A stretch of 64,000 bases of DNA from Thereva unica (GCA_949987705.1 OX465283.1:72487720-72551719), one strand, 5' to 3'; counted from the first letter of the stretch, positions 22,443 through 34,458 are shown. Notes: a model not told the origin generated them from the letters alone. Translations and numbers: made by a program.

Positions 22443-24948
22443 TAGTCCAGGAGAGATAGCAAAAAAGTTGAAATAAATCTACCCTGCGATTTCTTGACAC
22501 TATAATTAAGAGAAAAATCGTAGGAATTCAATGAATGTGTTTTGGATAAAATTGGTCCAAGGCAACAGGTGGTAAAAAGCTAATAATAGTAGCGAAAACA
22601 CGTTTTTTCACGTTTTGGGTATGAAAAAAATGTTGTTTTGAAAAACAAAAAATACTACATAATAGTGCTTAAGAAGACGAAAATTATGAGTTTTGGACCA
22701 TTGATATCGGTCAACAGGTTTTTGCAGAAAAATTCAAAAACCATTAAAAATGGCCGTTTTTTGACATTTAATTATAGGGAGTGTAATTATCGTAGAACCT
22801 TGTGTCAGGGCTTAAATTGTGGCCACTGATGGTGCCTACCTGCAATAAAAATTTCATGAAAAAATAATGGTAACTTTTCGAGTAAATCTCAAAAATGTAA
22901 AAACACCTGTTTCACAAAAAAAGGTTGAACAAGGCCAACAGTGGTCCTAGAAATTTTTTGATGAGCCCAATTTATTCCCAAAGAGTTGCTCTACAACCTC
23001 ATTTTCATGAAATGTATTTAAAGTTTGATTTAACACCTTAAAAACACGATTAAGAACCACCCTTTTTCCAGTTTTTTTGAATAAAAAGCTTTTCTTTTGA
23101 TTTTTCTTTGTGAGCTCGTTGAGCTTTTTCTTAAAAACAAACAAAAACTGCGGTTTTTCAACACTATAATTAAGATAAAAATCGTAGGAATTATATGAAT
23201 ATGTTTCGAATAAAATTGGACCTGTAGAACAGGTGAAAAACAAACTAATGGCCTCGATTCCCGAAAACGACGGATCGGGAACTCCCGCGGTGATTGAGAC
23301 TCCCTTCACGTGAAGTTCACGGTTGCTAGCGATGCTTCAATACGCCGGGAGTAGTGCCATATTAAACTGCGGAATTAAAACTCCGAAAATAAATCAGCTG
23401 GTTTTTTGACAAATGGGAAATGTCAAAGTAGACATTTGAAATTTGAGGAAAATAATTTTGATTTTGCGTGAAAGTTTTATTAAATTAACTAATTCGTGTC
23501 CATTAGTTAATACTCAGTTCGGTCAACATGATGTTTCTGTGGCTATTGTGTGTTTCCCTAGTGTATTTTATAATAGTGCAACTGTTCCGAAAGTGATTAA
23601 ATTGGGATACATCCAGAAACGAATCCCTTAAATTAAATGGCCACTTAATAAGAAAAAATGATAAGTTGCAAGGAACTGGAAGTCGCAAGGTCGAAGGTTT
23701 TGAACTTTTGCCTATGCTGCAGGTGGAGGTGCATCTAAAAGGGAATTTTTTTATATATTATTTTGAAGCATTTTAGTAGATACTTTACTGTTTTTTAAGG
23801 TAAAAAAACATCAGGACGTTTGCCAATGGAATCATGTGGAGGAGGCGACAATTAATCTAAAAAGGCTGCTTTTATTTAACTTTCTCCATGGAGTGTGATG
23901 GACCGTTGAAAGAGCAGCGAATAAGGCTATTTATTTTTTTAATTCAATTATAAATTTTATTTATTATAAATTGTAAGATGCAATTATAAATTTTATATAT
24001 GAATCTATTTTTGTTATTTTTATTTATTTATGCTTTTTATACATGCTCAAATCACTCTACAAGTGTAATCCGCTATAATTTTCTCGCGGATTTCAAACGT
24101 CAAATTCTCTCAAGCAAATATGCAATCGCGTATTGCATAATCGCGTGAGTTTTTCCGGTAATCAAATCAGCAACCGCGGAATAGGGAATCGCAAAGTGTC
24201 AAATCCGCACTCACTTCCGATTCGCCCGGATTCGGGAATCGAGGCCAATAAAACTGTCGAAGAACGATTTTCAAGAAAAAGCTCAAAAGTAAAGTTTTTA
24301 TTTCAAAAAAACTGAAAAAAGGGTGGTTTTCAAACGGGGTTTTAAGGTGTTAAATCAAACCCTACACACATTTCATGAAAATGGGGTTGTAGAGCAACCC
24401 TTTACGAGCCAAAATGCCAATCAAAAAATTTCTAGGACCATTGTGGGCCTTGTTCAACCTTTTTTTGTGAAACAGGTGTTTTTACATTTTTGAGATTTAC
24501 TCGAAAAGTTACCATTATTTTTTCATGAAATTTTTATTGTAGGTAGGCACCATCAGTGGCCACAATTTAAGCCCTGACACAAGGTTCTACGATAATTACA
24601 CTCCCTATAATTAAATGTCAAAAAACGGCCATTTTTAATGGTTTTTGAATTTTTCTGCAAAAACCTGTTGACCGATATCAATGGTCCAAAACTCATAATT
24701 TTCGTCTTTTTAAGCACTATTATGTAGTATTTTTTGTTTTACAAAACAACATTTTTTTCATACCCAAAACGTGAAAAAACGTGTTTTCGCTACTATTATT
24801 AGCTTTTACCACCTGTTGCCCTGGACCAATTTTATCCAAAACACATTCATTGAATTCCTACGATTTTTCTCTTAATTATAGTGTCAAGAAATCGCAGGGT
24901 AGATTTATTTCAACTTTTAAATACTTTTTTTCTATCTCTCCTGGACTA
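22443..24948. mobile_element. Foldback-type element with ~690-bp inverted arms
   Basis: The left arm starts TAGTCCAGGAGAGATAG at 22,443 and the right arm ends with its inverse at 24,948. Arms match inversely for about 690 bp each (to ~23,130 and from ~24,260). TGA flanks both ends, and the surrounding RT frame rejoins across them. Within the left arm, 22,497-22,590 recurs directly near 23,160-23,249. No transposase frame. The centre is occupied by another element (23,250-24,246). Its class is not settled; a 3-bp duplication is compatible with PIF/Harbinger. Confidence 0.85.
23250..24246. mobile_element. TIR element with AAT target duplication
   Basis: Ends GGCCTCGATTCCCGAA and its inverse, flanked by AAT at 23,247-23,249 and 24,247-24,249. 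It interrupts the centre of the foldback element. CG-containing motifs such as CCGCGG and TCGCG recur near both ends. No recognised coding domain; the frames at 23,443-23,631 and 24,133-24,315 have no family resemblance. Confidence 0.8.
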
Positions 24949-25756
24949 TGAGGCATCTGGGGACGGAAAGACTGAGCTAGCGTAAGTGAAGTGAGGTAGC
25001 ACTAAGGATTTGATAAGCTTTGACCAAACACTTGCAGGCAGAATGGACGCGAACAGCCAGAGACGGCGCAAATTACCGTATATTTTGCATAAGGTATGAT
25101 CGGTTTGATCACAGCAAGTTAGTTGTGTGTTCAGGTAAACACCTAGGTTCTTGACTCGTGGCTGGCAGGGTAAGGTTGTATGCATAAGAGTAATAGGCTG
25201 TAAATAAGAGGTATCTTACTCACTCCCGTACATTGTGATGCATGTAGACTTGGCGGCATTTAGATGTAACTGATTTGATAATGACCATTGATATATACGC
25301 TCGAGGTCAGCATTGATGTTGTAGACACAGTTTTCCACTAACCCAAGAGGACTATTTGAATAAATCTGAACATCGTCCGCATACATGTGGAGTTTGAAAT
25401 CCTTGACAGTACCTATTACAGATATCATTAATGTAGATGCTGAAAAGTAATGGCCCTAGAATGGAACCCTGCGGAACCCCACATGTAATTGGTGATGGAT
25501 CAAAAATAGAATCTTGAAACCATACGATTTGGGAACGATTACTTAAGTAATTCCGAATTAAGGAGATCGCTGAGGGGGAGAAACTCATATAGTTTGTGAC
25601 TGACACTATCCACGGCTCGCCTGAAGTCAGTGTCACCCAAAAGTTCTGGCACTTCTGATTTTATTGCGGCAACACTTAAATTAAACTTTCAGAAACTCAA
25701 AAAAACTAACAAGAAAAACATGTGTCGAGCTATTTTAGATTGCGAGCGTTTTTTCG

Positions 25757-26893
25757 CCAAAAAAAAAAACGTTAGGTGATTTTTGCAATTTATCGACAGC
25801 ACCCCCCCCCCAACCCTGGTGAGATGTCGTGAGATTTGGCTCGACTCCCTTCCCCATCTAATCACTAGTGAGGTTTTTCAAATTTTAAAAAATCTCTAGT
25901 ACATATTTACATAACCACAGGAAATCGGGCTGGTCGTGTGCAAGATTTTATTTGAGATAACTGATAATTTAGACTTCTTCGTCTTTTTCTTCTTTCTTGA
26001 ACGGCTCTACAGCCGGGATCCGGTCCTGCCGTCTCGCAACTGTTCTCTGCACCGGCCCCGATTCTGCAGCGATGTCAACCAGTTTGACATCCCTAAGCTC
26101 TGAGCGTCCTGGTTTACACCATCCTTCCAGCGAAGGTTGGGTCTCCCTCGCTGGCGCACCTCATAGGTCTTACTACTCCTGACTAACTCCTTCTTACCTA
26201 TCCTCTGTTCCACTCTCTTTTCCGCTTGTAATGGACCAACTACCAAAACGTTATCACTCACTCGACAAGAATTTCATTACGCTAAAATTTGGCGTATGCC
26301 TTCCTGTATTCTATATTCTAAAGGCCTTTTCGTTATTCAGTGCTACTTGGTTCGTACACTGCAGTATTCGCGGAGTCGCGCGTTTAGCTGGCCGTTGGCG
26401 GCTTAGCAATCTACTACTATGCTACTTTCTGGAGTTTGAGTAGGATTTAGTCATATCTTAAGGCTTCCATTTACACATAGGCCGCCGGCCGCCTGAAGGT
26501 TTTCGCCTTGAGGCCAAATATTACCACACGTGCACCGGCTGCCAACTGTATGGGGCCTGCAGTCCAAGAAAACTGACAAAAATCTTTATGTGTTTGGGCA
26601 TTTATCGTCAGTTCGTGCCCTAAGATCTATACTTCTATTCACTCTCAAGCCGTGAATACACGGCACAAATTCACGTCATATCCCCTTGAAAAGGAAAGCA
26701 AGGCGCGAGCTAGGCGAGAAAACCATCCGCATACGCGTTCGCGCCTTTTCGCGTGTGTTCACGGCGTGAGTCTGGAGCTCCTTGAAGTTTTCGTTGAGGC
26801 CATGAATATTATTGCACTTGAATTACGTGAGATTGAGTGAGATTCGGCTCGACCCCTGGCCCAAAACGCCTCATGTAATTAATGGACGACCCC
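25757..26893. mobile_element. GGGGTCGTCC-type element, second copy
   Basis: The right end ATTAATGGACGACCCC matches the terminus of 5091-6432. The left end lacks the outermost ~22 bases and starts at the equivalent of AGGTGATTTTTGC. Internal blocks match copy 1 in inverse order (for example TTTCATTACGCTAAAATT and CGTGAATTC-like blocks). Non-coding apart from the nested RTE fragment. Confidence 0.7.
25975..26261 (-). pseudogene. RTE/LINE RT C-terminal fragment
   Basis: The minus-strand frame to 26,007 reads VRQRGRPNLRWKDGVNQDA, then LGMSNW and a CREQLRDG-type end, the standard C-terminus of endonuclease/RT polyproteins. AAGAAG-type bases follow on the minus strand (plus TTCTTCG at 25,975), as an RTE-like tail. 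It interrupts the second GGGGTCGTCC-type copy. Much shorter than a full ORF2; non-functional. Confidence 0.75.
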
Positions 26894-27720
26894 TTAGCAA
26901 TTATTTTTTACAAAATATGAACAAAAATTTTAAGCTTACATTAACTTATGAAGTGTAAATACATACTAAACCAATTTCAAATATATAACAAAAAATTGCG
27001 TTCTTCATAAAACAAAGAAATAAACAAGAGAATTAACGGGCTTCTTTTCTTTTTCGAACAAACGCTCTTAAATAGCTAGACACATGTTTTTTTTGTTAGC
27101 TTTTTTGAGTTTCTGAAAGTTTAATTTAAGTGTTGCCGCAATAAAATCAGAGAACTTTTGGGTTAGACTGGGTTCAGGCGAGCCGTGTATCAAATGCCTT
27201 GCTGAAGTCGAGAATCACCAGAAATGCAATATTATCGCCATCAAGAGCCATTCGAAGGTCAGTAGTTAGCTTTAGCAGCGCAGTTTTGCAGCTACTGCTT
27301 TTCCGGAAGCCGGACTGTGCACTTGACAGCAAAGACCACATTTCACAGTGGGCCTGGATTTGCCATGACATTAATTTCTCAAGTACTTTGCCTAAGAAAC
27401 ATAGGGTACAGATGGGGCGATAATCAGAAGGGTTTTTCGGGGATTTGCATTTGGGTAAGGCAATTACTTTCGTGTAGGTCATCAGACGATCAATGAATCC
27501 TGGATGTATTTAGAGAACAAAATTGTTGTAAAGAGGGGAGTACCTTCACAGAGTGTTTACACAAGAAAAAATGTATTTTTTTAAAGTGAGTAAAGCAAAT
27601 TTTAATGATCTTGTTTGAAATAGTATTCGGGGTACAGTTAAAAATTATAGTAACAATATCGACTCCGAAAGAATTAAGTCTGCTGGCCCACCCACACCAA
27701 TTTGGCAACAGAGTAATCCA

Positions 27721-28021
27721 GCAAGTCCAGGGTCACTCAATTTTCTGTTTTTCGTAAAGACATTGTATCTGAGTGGATAGTGGGGATAGCTCCCTCTCTA
27801 GAACTATTTTTTTCTCCAAATATATCCAGGAATAGTTTAATGTCTATTTCGACTGGACTATGTCGTCTGCCAAGGGTATGAAAAAATGACGCTCGCATTC
27901 GCACCGGGCAACATGGGTTGAAGAAGACTACTTTTTACAAGGTGTTTGCTGTTGGCACCGCAGTACCCCCTTTCCGATGCGATCATTAGTCCCTGAACCT
28001 GACGAGCTAGACTATTTTCCG
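27721..28021. other. Spacer, nothing recognised
   Basis: May include the diverged N-terminal part of the split retrotransposon on the minus strand, but no motif is clear. Confidence 0.3.
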
Positions 28022-28434
28022 AGTAGTGATGAGCAAGACTAGTCTTGCACATTTAGCAAGAAAAGCAAGACCAAGACAATACAGGACAAGAGCAAGACAA
28101 GACTGCAAAATCAAGATAGCAAGACTTTTTGCTCATCACTAAGTGCTAAAAGTCTTACAGTGATGAGCGAAAAGTCTTGTTTTCCACATTTAGCAAGACC
28201 AAGACAAGTCTGCAAGGCTTTCTGCAAGACTTTTTGCAAGACTTCTTGCAAAACTCTTTGCAGGACCTTTGCTCATCGCTGCAAGACTTTTGGCACTTAG
28301 TGATGACCAAAAGTCTTGCTATCTTGGTCTTTCACCCTTCTGTAGTCCTGTCTTGCCTTGGCCTAGCTTTGGTTTTGCTAAATGTGCAAGCAAAGGTAAA
28401 ACTGCAAGGCCAGTCTTGCTCATCACTATTTCCG
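28022..28434. repeat. AAGAC-rich palindromic repeat block
   Basis: AGTGATGAGCAAGACTAGTC starts the block and its inverse (CAGTCTTGCTCATCACTA) ends it. GTGATGAGC or its inverse also appears near 28,131, 28,160, 28,270 and 28,300. Between them, CAAGAC or GTCTTG occurs dozens of times, nearly all in CAAGAC orientation at the left and GTCTTG at the right. It looks like two or three nested short MITEs built on a hexamer. The 94-codon frame at 28,177 encodes a simple LQDF repeat and is probably fortuitous. Confidence 0.75.
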
Positions 28435-29430
28435 AGTCCGTGTTGTTTGACAACTCGGTAGTTCTTCTAATTACTTATGATCTGGCGGTGGCCCTTTTAT
28501 CATGTAAGCTGATTTGATTCGATCATACAAAAATTTTTAAAATTCCTATTTCGAAGATTAAAGAAACACAAATTTTGATAAAAGAAAATAACAAAAAAAT
28601 TTCGTTGATTTTTCCCCTTTAAAAGGCTTTTTATTCATCAATTACAAACAAATCTTTATGTTAAAATGATCGAGGTTCTGAACGCCTGTTTCAACAAATT
28701 CCGGGGAGAAATAATTAAAAAAATCACTATACCCATCTTTTTTTTTTGGAAACATGCAATAGTGGAGTGAAAACGGTATTGTTTCCAGTCTCAAAAATTT
28801 TTTTTGGAACATGTTAGTTGCATCGAATACTATGTATACATTATGTCAAAAATTTACCATTTGGGTTGTTCTTTCTAAATATAGATGCGTATATCTCGGC
28901 ATGTGTATCTCCGAAAAAAAAAATAGAGGCTGTTCGTTATGATATTGGCTACTAGCGGTTACAATATGAAATTTTTATCTGCACACATAACCTCAAAAAC
29001 TGAAGAAACTGCTCAATTTTGGTTTTTTGGTGATAACTTCGGATTTAGTGAAATTTGTTGAAATTTTCAAAAGTTATACTTTATAATGGAAAAATAATTT
29101 GTTAAAATTTCAAATCAAAATATCTTATACAAGCCCCAAAAATTGACTTCAAATTTGAAAATTATTTGGCCTATCAGTTTTGTGCATCGCATTTTATGGG
29201 GTTCTTACTATTTTTAAAATGTAGGTTCCTTGCAATAATGGTGGAAAAGAAAAAAATTTTAAGCTTGAAAAAAAAGTGGAAAAAATCGAATCGAAAATCG
29301 ACAATGTTTGCATTTTTTCGTCAATTTTATCGAAAAAATTAGATCATCATGTGTCAAAAATGAACAAATAATACATACAGAGAGGCAGTAGACCGAACGC
29401 CTAGAAGGCAGCAGGCCGGATTCAGGACAA
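28435..29430. other. Spacer, nothing recognised
   Basis: AT-rich, with many homopolymer runs and no supported gene. Confidence 0.4.
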
Positions 29431-29699
29431 CCTGCGGCCGGTTGCACGAAACTGCAAGTACTTGTATTACAAGCGATTTTTTACAAGTGTAGACAAATTC
29501 TGTTCCACAAAACTACAAGTCCGCCCCGCAACTTACAAGTGCAGAGAGCGAATTTTACAAGTGGGAAATTCCGATTTCCCTAATTTCTGTTGCACGAAAC
29601 TACAAGTGTAAGTTCGATTAGACTTAGACTTGTAGAATTCTAAGCAAAATTTTATAGACAAACTGAGATGTGTAAAATTTTTACAAGTCAGTTAGATCA

Positions 29700-31271
29700 A
29701 CGGTTTGAGTTAAAACATCTTTTAGCTGAAGTGTTTTAAATTAAGCGGAAAAAATGTTTCTTTGGGATGATAGTGATGAAAATGATAATAAATTTTGAAG
29801 TTAGTGATATTGCGCCTTTCCACACTTGTATTCTTGCTGCAGTATTCATACCGGTTTTTAGGAAAGCGGTAACAGAATCATTCTCCTTCTCTGCAAAAAG
29901 CGGTGAACTTGTAGAGAAGTAGGCAGCAGAATTTAAACCTCTCAGCAGGAAAAAGAGGTCTCCGCGAATAATGTAGGTATTAATACCTCGGATATGTTTT
30001 CCTTTGCCATGATTTTAACATTGGCATGTCTTTGGAGGAGAGGGCTCCTTCTGACGTCCAAAAAGTCTAAAAAGAGTACTCCTATGGAACTCCAAATAGA
30101 GTTGATTTGGAGTACTCCCGCAAAACTCGCTGTAGACTGAGACTGAAATTGGAGATCTCATCCTGACTATGAAATGGAGGCTTCCTTTTTAGCTTTTAAT
30201 TATTTCTAGGAAAGTATTGAATAAGAAAAGAATGTATTAATTTGAGTACACTCGTTAGTATTCATTGTGATAATTTTAATTTGTAAGTTTTTCTGTAAAG
30301 TTTTTCTTTCTCCTTTCTTCGACGCAACGCATTCTTAGGTTGATTGCTGAAAACCGAATTCACTGCTTTTACTGCTTCTATAAGACAGCGATTATTTATA
30401 AATGCCAAAAAATGTTAAATTCAAAGTATGAAATAACATATTTACAGAGGTAAACAATGTATTTTTTCGTCATCCCAATTAAATATCGCAATTATTTCTT
30501 GGGAGAATATTTGCCCAAAAACTTTAGGAAATTTCGCCTTCTCAATGAATTCTTTTATATACTCGACCTGCAAAAATATTTCTTCTTCTTCTAATTTATT
30601 AATTTATTTATTAAGTAACTTTTTTAAGGACGAAAATAATACATTTTTCATTGCACTTCGCACTTGGTTAGATGCAGAATGACGACATCCGAATAAAGCA
30701 GAAGTCCGAGTACTGAGGAGTAGATACGGAATAATAAAAAACAGAAAAGGAGCTCATATAGACATAATCACCTAATGAAATATAAACGCAGTCCACGGTA
30801 TGAGCTCTCTAATCAATGACTAACAAGGAATTTGGGATGGTTCCTTTATTCATCAAAATCCAAATTACCTGCTGGGCTATTTCTCGACCTCCAACTCACT
30901 AACACAAATAGAGGAACAGTTTGGCGGGTCAGAAACTTCAAGCAATCAATTCGAAAGGATCAGAAAAGCACACGCACACATTCAAGTACTTATTCAGAAT
31001 ATGAATGCTGACGCCGCACAATGGGCAAAAACAGTCAAAAGAGCGCGCATCACATATTTTCCGATCAATTTTTGTAATGTATGAGTTTAAAAATATTTTT
31101 TTAAACTCGTACGTAAATTTAGTTTTGAGTAACTAGTAAAAAACACTATAGATTTAGTTATAAAAAAAGGAATATTGTGTATAAATAATATAGACAAAAT
31201 TATTTACAACAGTTGTATTTAATGAATCGTATTTTCGACATTATTGTACTTGATCAGTCTTATTCTATTAA
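29700..31271. other. Interior of the ACAAGT element, left part
   Basis: No recognised domain. An unbroken stretch near 30,830-31,080 can be read in two plus frames but resembles no family. Confidence 0.35.
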
Positions 31272-32000
31272 GGGGACAGGCCCCTCAAGCGTCCGAGAAA
31301 TAAGCGTTTTTTCCTGATTTTTTTTTCTTACAGAAAGAAACATCGGAGACATACGAATTTTGGGATATGTTTTAGTCATACTTTAAACTTTATTAACAAA
31401 AAAAATTACATCTGAAAAATTTCAAATGGCTGAGTTATTGACGTTTTCCGGCAGCGTTTCAACACGGTCGGAGTCCATTGGCGGGCACGATAGCAGCCGT
31501 TGTTTTCAACTAAAATCATTTTGTTTTCTTCGTTATACTTATTTGTTCTATGTGAACTACAGAAATTCCAAAAATCGAAAATTTATTCAAAAAAATATGA
31601 TTAAAAAAAAAAAGTTACTTTTTTTACATTTATTTGTTAATAAAAAAGGTATAGAAAATCGGAATTTTTCAAAATCCGTAGTTCACATAGAGTAGTTTTT
31701 TATACTGAATAAAATAAAATTTAGTTGAAGAAAATCCGTTGATAACTTTTTTAGTTATCTTGCCCGCCAATTGTAAAAACATGGTTTTGAGAAAACGCAC
31801 TTTAAATTTCGTAATTTCGTTCAAAACTTACTAGTGAGCTCTGAGCGACCGAATGAATTTTCGTGTAACTCCCGTAATACTTCGAATTTCGAGCTAAAAC
31901 ACATATTTACACACATAATCTTGAATAGTTGCCAGATCGATTAAGCAAAAAAATAAATAAATAAAAGGATTTTTTGAGACCTATTGAGGGGCCTGTCCCC
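31272..32000. mobile_element. piggyBac-like MITE, TTAA target
   Basis: Ends GGGGACAGGCCCCTCAA and its exact inverse, flanked by TTAA at 31,268-31,271 and 32,001-32,004. TTAA duplication is the hallmark of piggyBac elements. The 729-bp interior lacks a transposase; the 89-codon frame at 31,426 is low-complexity. Confidence 0.87.
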
Positions 32001-32004
32001 TTAA

Positions 32005-32459
32005 TGAGCACTTAAGTAAGTTTATCACTTCCCCAGGTAAGTCAATAGATTTCTTTTTTTTTCATTGCGCAATCTTAAGTGGCAAATATAGGGATCAGAC
32101 ATTAAAAGAAATCGATGAAAAATATCTTCTAAATTCTGTTTCCTTCGTCTAACGAAACTACTTTTGTAGGCCTTAAATTTTTTATTGCAATGCTCCAATG
32201 CTCCAATGCTTTTATTGCAATGCTCCAATGCTGCGCAATTTAAAACGAACTTAAATAATAAGTTAACGATAATGTTTCGAACCGACCGTGCAACTTGTAG
32301 CATCATCAAATTTATTTCTCTTACCAACGTGTATCATTTGTCAAGTATTTCTTCTTGTTATATTACACTCGCTCTTGGCTCAAGTGTTAATTTTCCATAA
32401 CCCCGATTGTGATATATTTTTGTTACTTATCAACTTAATTTGCAATTTAATTTATCAAA
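32005..32459. other. Region upstream of LINE ORF1, probable 5' UTR
   Basis: The 5' end of the LINE must lie in or near this stretch, but no target duplication could be matched to the flank of its 3' tail. TGCTCCAA is repeated near 32,190-32,230. Confidence 0.35.
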
Positions 32460-32936
32460 ATGGTTCTGTGCTCGGCATGTAAAAAAAGCGTTAGAGACAG
32501 TGACTTAATGAAGTGCTCTTCAGTGGGGTGCACTAACACATACCATTTCGAGTGTTTAGGCATGACAAAATCAAATTATCTGAAGCAAAGTGCCAAATAC
32601 AAAGCTAGCTGGAAATGTCCCGATTCGTGTACTCGCACTCACAAAACGGATAACACAAACACTCCGGCACGCTCTGTACAAGTGTTCACACCAGATGATG
32701 ATAACAGAGGATGCTCTTCACCTATTACGGCGCCTGCACCGGCGCTAATGGATACCGCCTTAATTGATTATCTCGACAAAAAATTTGCTACCCAGCGTGA
32801 AAGCTATAAATCCGATATACTTGAGGCACTAGTGCCTATTAGATTTGAAATTACAGCATTGCTCGATCGCATGTCTTCGTGGGAGTCTAGACTTAGCGCC
32901 GTTGAAACTACTGTCAGCACCATAGTGAAAGACAAT

Positions 32937-32968
32937 GAGTGCGTTCAGTTAGTAGCACAATGTAACAT
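32937..32968. repeat. Harbinger left TIR
   Basis: 32 bp, exact inverse of the right TIR. The preceding AAT is the target copy inside the LINE ORF1. Confidence 0.95.
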
Positions 32969-33256
32969 TATGTGACTAATGTAACACAAAGTCGTTCAGT
33001 TAAGGTTCTATGTAAAACTTTTTTGACTTTTGTAGCACAAAAATTCGTTATGTCGTTTATGTAACATAAACCGATGAAGCTATTTTGCTTCTCCAAATGT
33101 TGCATAATGACAGTTGACAGTTGGTCGTTAACGGTTACGATGTTTTTAAATTTAAACAATCTAAAAAATTTGTTGGTCTCGTAAACGGTAAGTAGAAAAT
33201 AAATAAAATAAATAAAAATTACTTTGGTTCCGTGTACATTGAATGGCAGCATAATA

Positions 33257-34198
33257 ATGGACGACGACGACAATATATTTTGTCAAAATTCAGATGGTAT
33301 TTATAATAATATAGACAAAAATTTGATTTAACAATTTTTTTGTAGGTACCTTTGTTTATGCAACGAGCGGCTGTCGTCTTTTGCGCGATTTCTTAGAAAT
33401 TAGCGATAATCCGTAAGTATATGCATACAGTTAAATGTTTTTATATTATACCTAAGGAGTGTTCGTTCACTGTATGTAATAATTATAATGCAACTTTTAC
33501 AGGATATGTAGGGAATTACTAGAAATTGGAGACGAGGCTCCAACGGAAAAAAATGAATCAAATCAATCTGCGGAACAAAGTAATTTTTCAATTCGAAACA
33601 AATTATTATTTATTTCATTTCCTTTATTGTAGAGGCGAAGTGGTTGAGACCCAATATTTTGGCGCTAATTGCCGCCTACAAAACCAAGAAAAATCTTTTC
33701 GAGTCTTCTGCTCTCAGGGCGGAAAATGTATGGGAAGAAATAGCAGGCGTTTTGAAGAACCAAAATTTTAATTTTTCTGCAACCCAATGCAGGAATAAGT
33801 TTTCCGCCCTGAAGGTGCTGTACACCAAATCAGTGGATTTGTCAAACAAAACCGGTGGCGTTCCTCACAATTTCCCCTATTTTGAGGAATTTGAAGAAAT
33901 TTTTGGGGCCTCGCATTTTGTGCGGCCTGTTGCTGTCGCATCGTCGTCAACTGCGGCCGAAATAGCTGTAGAAACTGAACAGCCAAATGATAAGCAGCCA
34001 AACCATAAGCCAAACAAAAAAGAAAGCCCCGTGGAAGAGCTTTTACACTTCCTCAAAAGAAAAGAGGATAGAAGGTTGGAGGAGAAGGAAGACAAAATTA
34101 AAAGGAGAAAGCAAGAGCATAGCGAGCGACTTGCTATAGCGAAGGAAGGAATTGCAGCGTTCGAAAAAAGTATGCAAAAATTAATAGATAAGCTATAG
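33257..34198 (+). CDS. Harbinger Myb/SANT-like accessory protein, four exons
   Basis: Proposed exons are 33,257-33,296, 33,346-33,412, 33,503-33,579 and 33,633-34,198. All introns are GT-AG (donors GTATTT, GTAAGT, GTAATT; acceptors TTTTTTTGTAG, TTTTACAG, ATTGTAG) and the reading frame holds through every junction, giving 249 residues from ATG to TAG. After an acidic start (MDDDDN), residues ~65-135 form a Myb/SANT-like trihelix domain: KWLRPNILALIAAYK, then VWEEIAGVL, then QCRNKFSALK. The C-terminus is charged and helical (EELLHFLKRKEDRRLEEKED), a likely coiled coil. In this superfamily the protein imports the transposase into the nucleus and binds element ends. The start codon and small 5' exons are inferred from splice signals; the last exon is certain. 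Confidence 0.8.
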
Positions 34199-34458
34199 AT
34201 TTGGTAAGTAGGTAAGTAAGTATAGATTTAATTTTTTTTTACTATTCTACGTTTTTATTTAGGAGTAGTTTAGGTTAGTTTAACATATAGTTTTAGTTAA
34301 TTTTATAAAATAGTTTAATGTATTTATAGCATAATTGTAGTAGGTAGTACATATAATTATAGTAATATAATTTTTTTATTTTAAATAAAATGTTTAAATA
34401 TTAAAATATTTTTTTACTAAAAAAACACAAATTATTTATTTGCAATTATGATGCGACT
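34199..34458. other. Harbinger convergent intergenic spacer
   Basis: Very A/T-rich; it separates the stop codons of the two convergent genes. AATAAA occurs near 34,384 on the plus strand, a possible poly(A) signal for the Myb/SANT-like gene. Confidence 0.5.

Larger units (their letters stand above)
25611..27187. mobile_element. TIR element with TATC target duplication
   Basis: Ends CACGGCTCGCCTGAA and its inverse; inverted similarity continues about 150 bp (AACCCAAAAGTTCT, TGATTTTATTGCGGCAACAC, AAACTTTCAGAAACTC are shared). TATC flanks both ends (25,607-25,610; 27,188-27,191). It interrupts the RT frame between KAFD and SLIRNYLS. Most of its interior is occupied by the GGGGTCGTCC-type element at 25,757-26,893. 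No transposase seen. Confidence 0.8.
21858..27720 (-). pseudogene. Non-LTR retrotransposon RT, split by two elements
   Basis: Minus-strand order from the 5' side: 27,482-27,192 has VIALPKCKSPKNPSDYRPI, SAQSGFRKSSSCKTALLK and LVILDFSKAFD; after a 1.58-kb insertion, 25,606-25,216 has [29 protein letters not shown] and MYADDVQIY, so the catalytic box survives; 25,185-24,952 has LGVYLN and LVLPHFTYA; after a 2.5-kb insertion, 22,442-22,023 has the LWNNSPHAI C-terminus. Weak N-terminal similarity goes up to about 27,720. Several frameshifts are present. The 3' tail is (TAA)n (plus-strand ATT repeats at 21,858-21,889), as in I-like elements. 61,060-61,510 (-) is a related fragment. Confidence 0.85.

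Noticed and set aside
28022..28434. CRISPR-like array
   Set aside because: Repeats are hexamers in both orientations without spacers of regular length, and the genome is eukaryotic.
28177..28461. Protein frame with LQDF repeats
   Set aside because: Follows directly from the CTTGCAAGACTT-type DNA repeat; the palindromic structure explains it better than coding.
31426..31695. 89-codon frame
   Set aside because: Lies wholly inside the piggyBac-like MITE and is Lys/Phe-rich from A/T runs.
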